A stretch of 25,181 nucleotides of DNA, taken from positions 1-25,181 of IMG/VR virus record IMGVR_UViG_3300006737_000190; one strand, written 5' to 3'. A program made the translations under genes and the position numbers. A model generated the notes under the pieces. It made no database searches, was not told the origin of the DNA, and saw nothing but the letters and a program-made list of their open reading frames with translations. This document shows, in pieces, positions 7,300 to 14,166 of this stretch; positions within the stretch are counted from its first letter, which is position 1; each line of letters begins with the position of its first letter. Origin of the DNA: a virus.

Positions 7300-8018
7300 C
7301 CCTTGTATGGCTCCGCGGCTTTGGGCAACTCAATCCGTTGCAGGTTGTATTTTTGTTGTGCCTCTGCAAATTTACTGCGATTACAAATAATCCACTGTCC
7401 ATCCACATCATTCACGGCCATAAGCGGGTCATCAAGTCGATGGTAGCCATACAGGCGCTCATGCGGCTCTACGTTGGAATCCAGCAGGGCTGAGCGAGGA
7501 CTTGCGCCAATCGAGACGCCCTCGCTGATGCAACGCGAAACCCAAAACTCTACGCACCCTCTACCAGCTTCAGCGAAATGGAGATTGTGTTTATAACTAA
7601 AATCCATGCCGAATAGGTCCATGTGCCCTACCTTGTTATAAAGGCCAAAGGCAATGGCGTAAGCCACGGTATTGTTCAAATATGCACATTTCTGATCTTC
7701 GATCACCTCTGCGATGGGATATTCGACAATCGCAGGCACCCGCTCATCGAGTTCGCATGAATATATCGGCACCTCAATCTCTGGGAGCAAGCGACGCATA
7801 ACGTCAGTCTGATTGCCTGCGTCTTCCGTGTCGAGATATCGGCTGGCAGGGTCCATCATAAAAACCCTGTCGCACTGAAAAACAGATAGTGCGGCGTTAA
7901 TACACCACACTTCGTCCCATTCGGCGGAGTTTTCTACTCCTATAACGTAATCAATTTGTGACGCGCCTAACCCAAGAATGGCAATTTTCTTGCCCTCCAG
8001 CTCCCTGATTTTGGTCAT
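7296..8018 (-). CDS. Rossmann-like protein resembling MptE/DUF115 and GT42 folds
   Basis: The product has 240 residues. A β-strand-turn GKKIAILGLGAS (9-20) is followed by WCINAAL (38-44), FMMDP (53-57), YLNNTVAYAIAFGLY (113-127) and a strand DLFGMDFSY (134-142). This order (Gly-rich nucleotide loop, CINAA, MDP, an Asn/Ala-rich helix, then an LFGMDF strand) matches the sialyltransferase-like fold of MptE/DUF115/Maf proteins. In phage genomes such proteins are often labelled norphogenetic protein. Known relatives transfer or activate nucleotide-linked groups. Here the substrate is unknown, and modification of virion or host surface glycans is only a guess. The gene sits inside the connector/tail cassette, one base after the 215-residue adaptor candidate and overlapping the next gene by ATGA. 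It looks intact, with no frameshift. Confidence 0.65.
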   Translation of the reverse strand: MTKIRELEGKKIAILGLGASQIDYVIGVENSAEWDEVWCINAALSVFQCDRVFMMDPASRYLDTEDAGNQTDVMRRLLPEIEVPIYSCELDERVPAIVEYPIAEVIEDQKCAYLNNTVAYAIAFGLYNKVGHMDLFGMDFSYKHNLHFAEAGRGCVEFWVSRCISEGVSIGASPRSALLDSNVEPHERLYGYHRLDDPLMAVNDVDGQWIICNRSKFAEAQQKYNLQRIELPKAAEPYKG

Positions 8019-8019
8019 A

Positions 8020-8667
8020 TCAACTCACACCCATCCTCAATAAATCGAAACGATACTCATCGCGAGTCGCACGTCCCTCTGATACGTTCTTCATTCTCGC
8101 GATACCTTCTTTAAAGCGAGCCTCAAATGTCTGAATCACATCTGGCGGCTCCTTCAAAAATACTGCGCCCTCAACCAGAGCCCCGTAAAGCAAAGGATCT
8201 GGGTGATCTGTGGACAAAATTGTACTTTCAGACTCACCTCCGACAGTCAAGGAAGGCGGCTTATAAAGATAATGAAGCTCCACGTCATAACCGGCGTCTG
8301 GCACAGGGCTCAGTTCAAAGGCGCTGTCGTCAAATAACGAATAATACTTTGGCCTGCCCGTAGCGGATGTGCTGGAGTTGAACTGCTTCATAAAGCTGGG
8401 GTGCTTATAAAGAAGATAGTGATAAGTACCGCCGCTAATCACAGCCAGAGAAAAAGGCGCAAAAAAATCTGACGGGGTAGCCAAGAACCTTTTGCTTGTC
8501 GTTGTATTCCCTGTGACATTTCTTCTCTGCTCAGGAAGCTGAACCAGTTTGAATATCCGGTTTTCGCTCTCTTTTATAAACCGATCAAGATTGTTATTGA
8601 AGGTGGTCTCGTCCACCTGCAAGTAGTCTTTAATCGTCGTTTTTAAAGATGCAAGTGTGAAGCTCAT
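8020..8667 (-). CDS. Head-tail adaptor-type protein (second of two)
   Basis: The product has 215 residues. Helical N-terminal residues 1-45 (SLKTTIKDYLQVDETTFNNNLDRF) lead into a β-rich middle with Pro/Tyr/Asp turns (PDAGYDVELHYLYKPP, about 121-136). A C-terminal helical pair follows (DPLLYGALVEGAVFLKEP, about 157-174, then FEARFKEGIARM). This helix-β-helix layout is typical of short-tailed phage adaptor proteins (gp4/gp11/SU10 adaptor group) that ring the portal. The ATG overlaps the upstream stop as ATGA. Two adaptor-like genes (this one and the one at 8987-9682) flank a 107-residue protein. They may be adaptor and gatekeeper, but I cannot say which is which. Confidence 0.7.
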   Translation of the reverse strand: MSFTLASLKTTIKDYLQVDETTFNNNLDRFIKESENRIFKLVQLPEQRRNVTGNTTTSKRFLATPSDFFAPFSLAVISGGTYHYLLYKHPSFMKQFNSSTSATGRPKYYSLFDDSAFELSPVPDAGYDVELHYLYKPPSLTVGGESESTILSTDHPDPLLYGALVEGAVFLKEPPDVIQTFEARFKEGIARMKNVSEGRATRDEYRFDLLRMGVS

Positions 8668-8987
8668 GTGATTGTCACCTCAACCGTGCCGACTGCCGCA
8701 GTAATCTGGAAAGCCGTCAACTCTGTGCCTAGCTTGCCAAGACCCACATTTGTATACACCATAAAAAAGTTGCCGTCTTTGCCCCCGCTTGAAGGATCAA
8801 TTCTGGCGTCTTTGACTGCCTCTGGATCAATCGGCGTAGGCGTTCTTTGCAACTGTGGATGCTTCGGAGACCATTGATCTGGGCCGACCAAAAGGCCGTC
8901 CCAAGTCTTTTTCATGTCTTTTAGCTTGTATCGGAATCCGGTTATGTCACAAATTCCAAAAGCGTTTTTGCCTGCCGCAAAAGCCAT
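8664..8987 (-). CDS. Small conserved neck-region protein
   Basis: The product has 107 residues. The conserved-looking N-terminus (KNAFGICDITGFRYKLKDMKKTWDGLLVGPDQW) contains an Asp/Gly turn and a Trp-Asp-Gly-Leu-Leu-Val motif. Pro-rich residues 41-56 follow, and the protein ends in a β-rich segment ending in VEVTIT. It starts as TAATG with the 231-residue adaptor-type gene and ends in ATGA with the 215-residue one, so it is made together with the head-tail connector. The FGICDITGFRY pattern with a single Cys recalls a small marine phage structural protein whose role is not established. No membrane or catalytic signature is visible. Confidence 0.75.
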   Translation of the reverse strand: MAFAAGKNAFGICDITGFRYKLKDMKKTWDGLLVGPDQWSPKHPQLQRTPTPIDPEAVKDARIDPSSGGKDGNFFMVYTNVGLGKLGTELTAFQITAAVGTVEVTIT

Positions 8988-9682
8988 TAGGCAATCCTGT
9001 AAATTGTCAGGTCTGGGGCAACTCTGAAGCTGGCGCGTGCCTGATCTTGAGAGAGAGCACGCTCAAACTCTTCTTCGTACAACTGCTTCAAAAGCGTGAC
9101 TTTTTCTGGCGCTCGCTTTAATGCCATGTAGTACGCCAGACCGGCCGCTAAGCACGGATAGAAGCGGAAAGGCACCTCCAGCGTATTTGCTCCCGCATCC
9201 GCGTCATCCATGCGGCTCAATACGTTCAAATAAATGGTATATGTCGAGTTCTTGTCAGGTGCTGGCCAAACCGTGATCGTGGGGCTAATCTGCTTATCAA
9301 TAAAATACTGATTTGGCTTGCCGGTCGTTGACTTGTTGGCCAAATGTGCATATTCAGCGCGTGAGAGCTTATTCAACGGCACATCTGTGTCAGTGCCTTG
9401 CACGGTTTCACGCACAAACACGTCTAGCACGTCAATCACTGATGTTGGATTGGTGCTGTCGATTGTGTACTGGGTTGTATCTTTGACGGCACTGATCGTT
9501 TTCTGGTTGATTGTCCACTGATTCAGGCCGCGATTAGCCCATTCCGCCAGCATTAGGTTCAAGGATCTTTGCGCTGTCTGGAGGTCATAGCCAGTGCGAA
9601 GCTCAAGCCCACAGCGCTCAAAAGCCTCTTCGACATAATCCGCTACATCTAACTCAAAATCTTTACTGCCGCTCGTCGCCAT
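8987..9682 (-). CDS. Head-tail adaptor-type protein (first of two)
   Basis: The product has 231 residues from ATG 9682. An in-frame GTG at 9691 would add three residues, but ATG was preferred. The helical N-terminus (DVADYVEEAFERCGLELRTG, then LNLMLAEWANRGLNQW) is followed by a β-rich centre with PNQYFID and TITVWPAPD, and a C-terminal helix pair (AGLAYYMALKRAPEK, then LYEEEFERALSQD). The LxxMLxEW...G motif near the N-terminus is a hallmark of P22 gp4-type packaged-DNA stabilising adaptors, which join portal and nozzle. The start lies 20 bases inside the preceding gene. Assignment is from motif layout and gene order. Confidence 0.75.
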   Translation of the reverse strand: MATSGSKDFELDVADYVEEAFERCGLELRTGYDLQTAQRSLNLMLAEWANRGLNQWTINQKTISAVKDTTQYTIDSTNPTSVIDVLDVFVRETVQGTDTDVPLNKLSRAEYAHLANKSTTGKPNQYFIDKQISPTITVWPAPDKNSTYTIYLNVLSRMDDADAGANTLEVPFRFYPCLAAGLAYYMALKRAPEKVTLLKQLYEEEFERALSQDQARASFRVAPDLTIYRIA

Positions 9683-10361
9683 CGTCAGCACCCGCGTATA
9701 GGTTGTTGAAAACCTGATTTACGTCCAAGGTGTAGTCTAAATCAGATTTTGAATAATGGATATGCTGAGAGGGCCTGAAGTCTGGAGCACCCTCACCTGT
9801 CTCGAACCATGCAGGATGTGTAACCCGCACCCTGTTGTTGGGCAACGCAACGATATTCCCTGTCCACGGACCCGCATCCAACAGCTCCAAGACGTGGCTT
9901 TGTTTGTGCTGAGCGGGATCGTCAGCGATCTCGTTCTCAGCATAATCCACTGTAAAATAGTATTTGGCGGGGTACATTTCGCCATCAATCATGGCAAGCC
10001 ATGGGCAGGGCGTCGCTCTATCCAGCACATAAACTGCGTGATGATGCGAGCTACAGTCCCACGGCTGAGCCGCCCAAACGGGCATCGGCTCTGGCCAGTC
10101 TTCGAGAGGAGTATCACCAACTAAGGCGGTGATAGGCATACGAGCCCACATGGCGCCGCCATGCACGTTGGGCTCATCATCTTCGTCGTAGGTCTCTGCT
10201 CCAGTAAAAATCAACTGAAAGCTCAAGCACCTCGTCGGCATGGTGGTAACAGCGATAGCCATGGCGTGAATAAACTCGCCGTGGTATTTCTGGTGATTAT
10301 GCGTGTACTCCCTGCGCACCCAGCACTTAAAGTGCGGGATGTTACTTTGCAAATACGCCAT
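9663..10361 (-). CDS. His/Trp-rich protein of unknown function
   Basis: The product has 232 residues. It is unusually rich in His, Trp, Pro and acidic residues, with CWVRREYTHNHQKYHGEFIHA (about 13-33), PWDCSSHHHAVYVLD (about 100-114) and a C-terminal PSQHIHYSKSD. The many His/Cys residues suggest a metal site, but I cannot match it to a known enzyme. A GGAAG sequence lies directly before the ATG within the upstream stop region. It follows the run of basic mini-proteins and overlaps the adaptor gene by 20 bases, so it is expressed with the connector. Intact homologous-looking proteins occur in uncultured marine phages (recalled). It could be a structural or an enzymatic protein. Confidence 0.75.
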   Translation of the reverse strand: MAYLQSNIPHFKCWVRREYTHNHQKYHGEFIHAMAIAVTTMPTRCLSFQLIFTGAETYDEDDEPNVHGGAMWARMPITALVGDTPLEDWPEPMPVWAAQPWDCSSHHHAVYVLDRATPCPWLAMIDGEMYPAKYYFTVDYAENEIADDPAQHKQSHVLELLDAGPWTGNIVALPNNRVRVTHPAWFETGEGAPDFRPSQHIHYSKSDLDYTLDVNQVFNNLYAGADDGDERQ

Positions 10362-10799
10362 TTATCTTCCGAACAGACCACTCTTTTTACTGCTAGGGGC
10401 ACGCATCTTTCTGCTCATGCCGCCCTTTGCGCCGCCCTTGGTTTTCATAGCGCCGCCTTTAGCCATGCCCTTCGACTTCATGGCTCCACCCTGAGCCATC
10501 TTGCGTCTCTGCGGCCCACCGCGTTTTTTAGCCCTTTTCTCCATCATTGTTTTTGCGGCTGGCATTGTGGCATCCATCAATTCGCCCAACATTCCACCCT
10601 TGGAGTAACCTTTGGTCTTCATAACTCCTCCTTCCTTCATCCCCAGCATGGGGGTCGCACGACTTTTAAAAGCGTTTCTAATTTGGTTGAGACTTCTTTT
10701 AGTTTTTCTCGCTTTGCGCTCATCTGCTTGCCCAGCACCGCGACCTCTACCTTGCATCGGCCTTTTTGATTTTTTAGGTAGTCCTCTTGTGAATGCCAT
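10362..10799 (-). CDS. Lys/Gly/Met-repeat basic protein
   Basis: The product has 145 residues from ATG 10799. A longer ATG at 10814 exists, but GGAGGG sits about eight bases before 10799 and would lie within the longer version's first codons, so the shorter form is preferred. It is extremely rich in Lys, Arg, Gly and Met. Units of the form GGAMKTKG-x-x-KGG occur once around residues 56-70 and twice near 103-127. The N-terminal MAFTRGLPKKSKRP and the C-terminal RAPSSKKSGLFGR are also basic. No hydrophobic core long enough for a stable globular fold is visible, so it may be disordered and nucleic-acid binding. It is the last and largest member of the run of small basic proteins. DNA condensation in the head is an inference. 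Confidence 0.8.
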   Translation of the reverse strand: MAFTRGLPKKSKRPMQGRGRGAGQADERKARKTKRSLNQIRNAFKSRATPMLGMKEGGVMKTKGYSKGGMLGELMDATMPAAKTMMEKRAKKRGGPQRRKMAQGGAMKSKGMAKGGAMKTKGGAKGGMSRKMRAPSSKKSGLFGR

Positions 10800-10814
10800 A
10801 TTTGTACCCTCCAA

Positions 10815-10994
10815 TTAACGCGGAACTCGCGTTGTTTTACGTCGATTATTCATCATTGCGCCACAGCCACGCCCTTGAACCTCGACGTAACCGCCTTTGT
10901 TTAGATTGCGAGCAATCGCCTCACCACGTTTTCGCTCGTAGCCAGATAGCTTGCCGTCTTTGTTCAAGTCAGCTTTTTTTTCGTCAATCTTCAT
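10815..10994 (-). CDS. 59-residue protein with an EF-hand-like loop
   Basis: This small gene begins with ATG at 10994 in an ATGA overlap with the preceding basic protein. It reads MKIDEKKADLNKDGKLSGYE at the N-terminus and ends at TAA 10815. Residues 9-20 (DLNKDGKLSGYE) have Asp 1, Asn 3, Asp 5, Gly 6, Leu 8, Ser 9 and Glu 12, the complete set expected of a canonical 12-residue EF-hand calcium loop. The rest is basic, ending in RGCGAMMNNRRKTTRVPR. One EF-hand is half a normal pair, so it may dimerise or pair with the EF-like loop of the 399-residue protein encoded nearby. Calcium binding is inferred from the motif. The phage role is unknown. Confidence 0.8.
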   Translation of the reverse strand: MKIDEKKADLNKDGKLSGYERKRGEAIARNLNKGGYVEVQGRGCGAMMNNRRKTTRVPR

Positions 10995-11245
10995 TTGCGA
11001 TGCCTCACTGTTTTTTTGGCAACCTTCTTTGGTTGCTTTGAAAACTGCTTGCCTTTCTTGGTGTCTGCTCGCTTTTTGCGGGTCGTGGCCGCGTATTCCT
11101 TGTCAGACATAGCCTTGATGGCTTTTTCGGGCAAGTAACGCTCGCCAGTGGCTTTCTTGCCTTGAGTGCTGGGCTTGCCAGATTTAGTGCGCCACTTTTG
11201 TTTCGTCCATTTTTTTAGGGACTTCTGTGACTTCTTGAGAGCCAT
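10991..11245 (-). CDS. Very basic small protein, KKWTKQKW type
   Basis: The product has 84 residues, about one third Lys/Arg, with few acidic residues. A conserved-looking core (KKWTKQKWRTKSGKPSTQGK, residues 11-30) is followed by ERYLPEKAIKAMSDKEYA. It begins in a TAATG overlap with the preceding gene and ends in an ATGA overlap with the EF-hand gene. The Trp-Thr-Lys-Gln-Lys-Trp-Arg-Thr-Lys-Ser-Gly-Lys segment is a signature of a small uncharacterised phage/bacterial family (DUF5872-like by memory). A nucleic-acid binding role is suggested by composition, not shown. No signal peptide or membrane segment is present. Confidence 0.8.
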   Translation of the reverse strand: MALKKSQKSLKKWTKQKWRTKSGKPSTQGKKATGERYLPEKAIKAMSDKEYAATTRKKRADTKKGKQFSKQPKKVAKKTVRHRK

Positions 11246-11457
11246 TAGTCCCTATATCCTCCCCCAGCTTTTTTATAGGCGGAGGCCAGCATTTGAGCTT
11301 TTCTTGCACTCCACTGACCGCTCCTGCCGCCCTTTGATCCCGACTTTATTTGATTAAAAAGCCGCTTTCGCAGAGTGGGCTTTGTGTAATTTCCTGCTTC
11401 ATTTACCCGAGACTTTGCTTTCTTTTTCGCCTTGGGTTTGGCCTTTGCCTTGGGCAT
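11245..11457 (-). CDS. Very basic small protein, SARKAQMLA type
   Basis: The product has 70 residues. The N-terminal 18 are nearly pure Lys/Ala/Pro (MPKAKAKPKAKKKAKSRV). The C-terminal motif GQWSARKAQMLASAYKKAGG occupies about residues 47-66. The KxxPKAKKKAK end resembles histone H1-like tails. The C-terminal part resembles a conserved short domain found repeatedly in small marine phage proteins. It is coupled to its neighbours by TAATG overlaps at both ends, sits among other basic mini-proteins, and is probably translated stoichiometrically with them. DNA binding or a role in head filling is inferred from charge only. Confidence 0.8.
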   Translation of the reverse strand: MPKAKAKPKAKKKAKSRVNEAGNYTKPTLRKRLFNQIKSGSKGGRSGQWSARKAQMLASAYKKAGGGYRD

Positions 11458-12656
11458 TATCTCGATCCTCTCCCCATGCGTGGGTCCACCATGATTCGTC
11501 TCGGAGGTGGGGGTCTAAACTCAGCACCTCTGACTGGAGGCGTTTGTCCTCCGTAAAGTTCTGCCATAAGCTCTCTAAGTCGATCCACGTCAATGTTTGG
11601 GATCATGCCGCCAAAGGTGCCCGCGCCGCCTGTCAGGGCCGCAATGCGGTCTTGCAGATTGTCTGGGATTGTCGGCGTGGCAGGCGCAGTTGCGGGAGCG
11701 TCCACCCCTCCAGAGCGATCTCCCATCGACGCTATAGCGTCATCGATAGCCTGCTGAATACCTGCGCTGTTAAAAACGCTTGAAAGGAATCCGCCGCCCA
11801 TTGGATTTGGCGTCAAGGGCACCGGATCCCCTACTGGCATCGTGGATACCGTAGGCTCTTGACTACGCATGAACAAAGCATACTCAGCGTTAGTAACGGC
11901 ACCGTCGTTATTAAGATCTGCGCCCTGCTGAGAAGCAAAAGCCTGATTTGCCGCGGCCTCTTGCTGTGTCATATCCCTATTCTCCATCAACTCAGCGATC
12001 CGCGCCTCTAAAGGGCTCATCGCGGCTGGGTCTGATCCGCCTGTGGCGCTTTGCACACCGATATTGCCGAGAGTGCCCAAAAGGTTGGTGAAAGTGTCAG
12101 CCGGTGTCGCGGGCGTGGGGTCTATCGGCATGACTCCGCCAGTGGCGTCTGGAACCACTTCATCATCGGTAGGCGCCTGCCGCGTCGCTGGATTATCCAT
12201 CAAATACTGATATTGATCGTAGGGATTTGGTGTGAAGGAATCCAGAACGCGCTGTCTGTCAGCAATGACCTGCTGGACAAGACCGCCTTGATTCATCGTA
12301 GGAATATTTCCCCTTATGTCCGAATCGTCCAATGCACGGCCTCGTTGAAAATACTGACTCAAATCACTGAGAGGTTGACCTGTTTTTCCTCCTGCGCCGC
12401 CTCTGGGGCTTCCCGCGAGGCTTGAGGGCATCATTCCGCTCATGCCGCCCAATGAGGATCCGCGAGCACCTACTCCTGCGCCTCCACCGGCTTGATAGGG
12501 CCCTTGCATCATCGAAATAATCTCAGGACCGTATCTTAATGCCGCACCCAAGCCGGGATTCATCAGACCGATAATGCCTAACGCCGCTGTGCGTGGATTG
12601 GAATAACTGTCTGCCACAGGCTTCAGTAGTTTGAAAAACTCGTCTTTCATGCCCAT
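11457..12656 (-). CDS. Gly/Pro-rich virion protein with an EF-hand-like loop
   Basis: The product has 399 residues. A hydrophobic N-terminal segment (LGIIGLMNPGLGAALRYGPEI, about 26-46) could be membrane-active. Gly/Ser/Ala and Pro/Thr-rich linkers follow. Residues 247-258 read DLNNDGAVTNAE, a complete 12-residue EF-hand-type loop (Asp 1, Asn 3, Asp 5, Gly 6, Val 8, Thr 9, Glu 12) directly after a helix. The C-terminus is Pro/Arg-rich. The start is preceded by GAGG about eight bases upstream. It is the only large protein in a run of mini-proteins. A minor head or internal protein is the likeliest role from context. I do not recognise a named family. Confidence 0.75.
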   Translation of the reverse strand: MGMKDEFFKLLKPVADSYSNPRTAALGIIGLMNPGLGAALRYGPEIISMMQGPYQAGGGAGVGARGSSLGGMSGMMPSSLAGSPRGGAGGKTGQPLSDLSQYFQRGRALDDSDIRGNIPTMNQGGLVQQVIADRQRVLDSFTPNPYDQYQYLMDNPATRQAPTDDEVVPDATGGVMPIDPTPATPADTFTNLLGTLGNIGVQSATGGSDPAAMSPLEARIAELMENRDMTQQEAAANQAFASQQGADLNNDGAVTNAEYALFMRSQEPTVSTMPVGDPVPLTPNPMGGGFLSSVFNSAGIQQAIDDAIASMGDRSGGVDAPATAPATPTIPDNLQDRIAALTGGAGTFGGMIPNIDVDRLRELMAELYGGQTPPVRGAEFRPPPPRRIMVDPRMGRGSR

Positions 12657-12681
12657 GGCATCACCTCGTAAAAAATTGTAG

Positions 12682-12966
12682 CTACCAAGCCTTGCACGAC
12701 CAGTATCTGGCCGAAAACTTGTCTTTTGCCGTGTCGCATTTGTGCCGCGCTCGGAAAGATTTACGTCTAGCAGGCTGACTTTTTTTGATCGTCATCTTGC
12801 TATCGCCGTACCTGACCAGCTTGACCTCATTGCCCTTTTTGGCAAGGACCGCACTTTTCTTGGCCTTGTTGGGCGTTCGTTTTGGCTTGTTGTAGCCAGC
12901 AAAAGTCTCCCCTCGGTACTGTAGTCGCCCAGAGGGGAGTCGTTTAACGTCTTTGGTCGTTGCCAT
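12682..12966 (-). CDS. Basic small protein with C-terminal Cys/Trp motif
   Basis: The product has 94 residues and is rich in Lys and Arg. The N-terminal RLPSGRLQYRGETFAGYNKPKR leads to KKSAVLAKKGNEVKLVRYGD. The C-terminus ends RARHKCDTAKDKFSARYWSC followed by KAW, with His75, Cys77 and Cys91. The HxC...YWSCxxW ending is a pattern I recall in small podovirus proteins of unknown function. Two Cys and one His are too few for a full zinc site unless the protein dimerises. The ribosome binding site is weak. It lies two bases after the preceding stop and is part of the basic mini-protein run. Confidence 0.8.
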   Translation of the reverse strand: MATTKDVKRLPSGRLQYRGETFAGYNKPKRTPNKAKKSAVLAKKGNEVKLVRYGDSKMTIKKSQPARRKSFRARHKCDTAKDKFSARYWSCKAW

Positions 12967-12968
12967 AA

Positions 12969-13373
12969 TTAACCGTAACTCTTGATAAGCTCCAGAATAA
13001 TCATGTAGCTATCGCCGCTCGAATGTCCGACCGTCGTGAAATCCAAGTCACCAGTTTTGCCAGAGCCCGCGTTATTTGGAATACCGGAAAAATTAGAATA
13101 GTCGTGATGACCATTGGAATTTTCTGACAAGCCGATAGCCAGCACGTTGGTGGAGGCGTCAAATTCTATCTTGACGCTCATACCAGTACACTGCCACCAG
13201 ATCTTGTTGATTGTGACGGCGGTGCAAGCCTCACCGCGGGTGTTTGACGTCAAGGCAGAAACATCCACCTTTTTTACGGCCGACTCACCAGTGCCATCGC
13301 TGGCATTGGTAAATTTCAAGACGGCTTTGCGTTCACCGTCTTGAATGGTTTGCGAAGTGACTGCATCAGCCAT
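12969..13373 (-). CDS. Small β-rich structural protein
   Basis: The product has 134 residues. It starts MADAVTSQTIQDGERKAVLK and continues with alternating β-like segments, including INKIWWQCTGMSVKIEFD (about 55-72) and a C-terminal SYMIILELIKSYG. A clear Shine-Dalgarno (GGAGG) precedes ATG 13373 by about six bases, so it probably initiates independently. It is the second gene after the post-capsid terminator. Proteins with this opening (QTIQDGxRKAVxKFT) occur as structural proteins of marine phages (recalled), perhaps in the head or neck. No enzymatic motif is visible. Confidence 0.75.
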   Translation of the reverse strand: MADAVTSQTIQDGERKAVLKFTNASDGTGESAVKKVDVSALTSNTRGEACTAVTINKIWWQCTGMSVKIEFDASTNVLAIGLSENSNGHHDYSNFSGIPNNAGSGKTGDLDFTTVGHSSGDSYMIILELIKSYG

Positions 13374-13387
13374 TTGGAACCTCCAAT

Positions 13388-14098
13388 TTAGAGTTCAGTG
13401 CTGGCTGTGCGCTCTTTCATCGCCGTGACGTAATCTACGGTCAGGACTTTTGCCGCCGCCGCGCCATTTTGAATACCAAAAGAAACCGTCAGATCTTCAT
13501 CGTCAGGCGCGTTTGTAGACGCTACGGTGCCGACCTCAGTGTTGTTCTGATAGACGTGGAACTTCTGGCTTTTCGGGTCATACATGAAGCCGACAGTCAT
13601 AAAAGTGTCATCGGCCATCGCGGTTGGCAAATCCAAAGTGCTCTGCGTGCTGTCTTTCTCGACGATAAACGTCAACGTGGTTGAGCCGTCTGTGAGCAGA
13701 AAGAAAATCCCATCCGTGGTATTTAGCGGTGTGGTATCCGTAATTTGCAAACCCATCACGACATCAGAGGCGTCGGCATCAGATGTCTTGAATCGTGCGT
13801 TGAAAGCCAACTGCTTACCGGCTTCGTACTTGAAACCCTCCTTCACAAGCTGAAGGAACGTATTATCGTTATCAGCATCGTCTTGGGTCAGGACTAACAA
13901 GCCGCCGTCACCATCGCCCAGAGCCTCTGAAGCGTTCCCAGAGCCGGCCTCAGTGGTGGTAATTGTCCAGTCGGATGCCAGATAGGTGTCAAAGTCGTTG
14001 TGGTAAACGTGATATTTGGCTGGAGCAGGCATTTTTGCTCTGCCAAGAGTGCTTCCTGCGCCGACGTTAGTGACGCCAGAGGTAAAGTGGGTTGTCAT
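13388..14098 (-). CDS. β-sandwich virion protein, possibly capsid decoration
   Basis: The product has 236 residues, acidic and Thr/Asp-rich. The order of segments (YHVYHNDFDTY, GLLVLTQDDADNDNTFLQL, LAFNARFKTSDADASDVVMGLQI, FMTVGFMYDPKSQKFHVYQN) resembles a concanavalin/LamG-like jelly roll, with the typical DVVMGLQITDT and FHVYQNNTEVG strands. It is the first gene after the capsid terminator. It has a strong AAGGAGA Shine-Dalgarno six bases before ATG 14098, directly behind a perfect hairpin. Accumulation close to the capsid protein's level, or regulation by that hairpin, is possible. A carbohydrate-binding or head-decoration role is an inference from fold-like pattern and position. Confidence 0.75.
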   Translation of the reverse strand: MTTHFTSGVTNVGAGSTLGRAKMPAPAKYHVYHNDFDTYLASDWTITTTEAGSGNASEALGDGDGGLLVLTQDDADNDNTFLQLVKEGFKYEAGKQLAFNARFKTSDADASDVVMGLQITDTTPLNTTDGIFFLLTDGSTTLTFIVEKDSTQSTLDLPTAMADDTFMTVGFMYDPKSQKFHVYQNNTEVGTVASTNAPDDEDLTVSFGIQNGAAAAKVLTVDYVTAMKERTASTEL

Positions 14099-14119
14099 AA
14101 CAGTTCTCCTTCTGAACCA

Positions 14120-14140
14120 GTCATTGCCCTATGCAATGAC
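14120..14140 (-). other. Perfect 8-bp inverted repeat before the 236-residue gene
   Basis: The arms GTCATTGC and GCAATGAC are perfectly complementary around a five-base loop. The hairpin lies between the terminator T-tract and the AAGGAGA ribosome site (14105-14111), eight bases before it. It has no T-run of its own, so it is not a terminator. A 5'-end stabiliser, an RNase processing site or translation control are all possible. Confidence 0.6.
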
Positions 14141-14166
14141 CATTAGACTCCATCAGTTTACTCCGC

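Noticed and set aside
10161-10769. 202-residue plus-strand open frame
   Set aside because: It is antisense to the basic protein and the His/Trp-rich protein, both of which have ribosome sites and coupled starts. Its product is compositionally odd (Phe/His/Ser/Leu), as expected from antisense of Lys/Gly codons.
14099-14166. Promoter between the capsid terminator and the next gene
   Set aside because: TTGCAT inside the hairpin could be read as a -35 box, but no TATAAT-like box follows at 16-18 bases. A phage-specific promoter cannot be judged from a single example.
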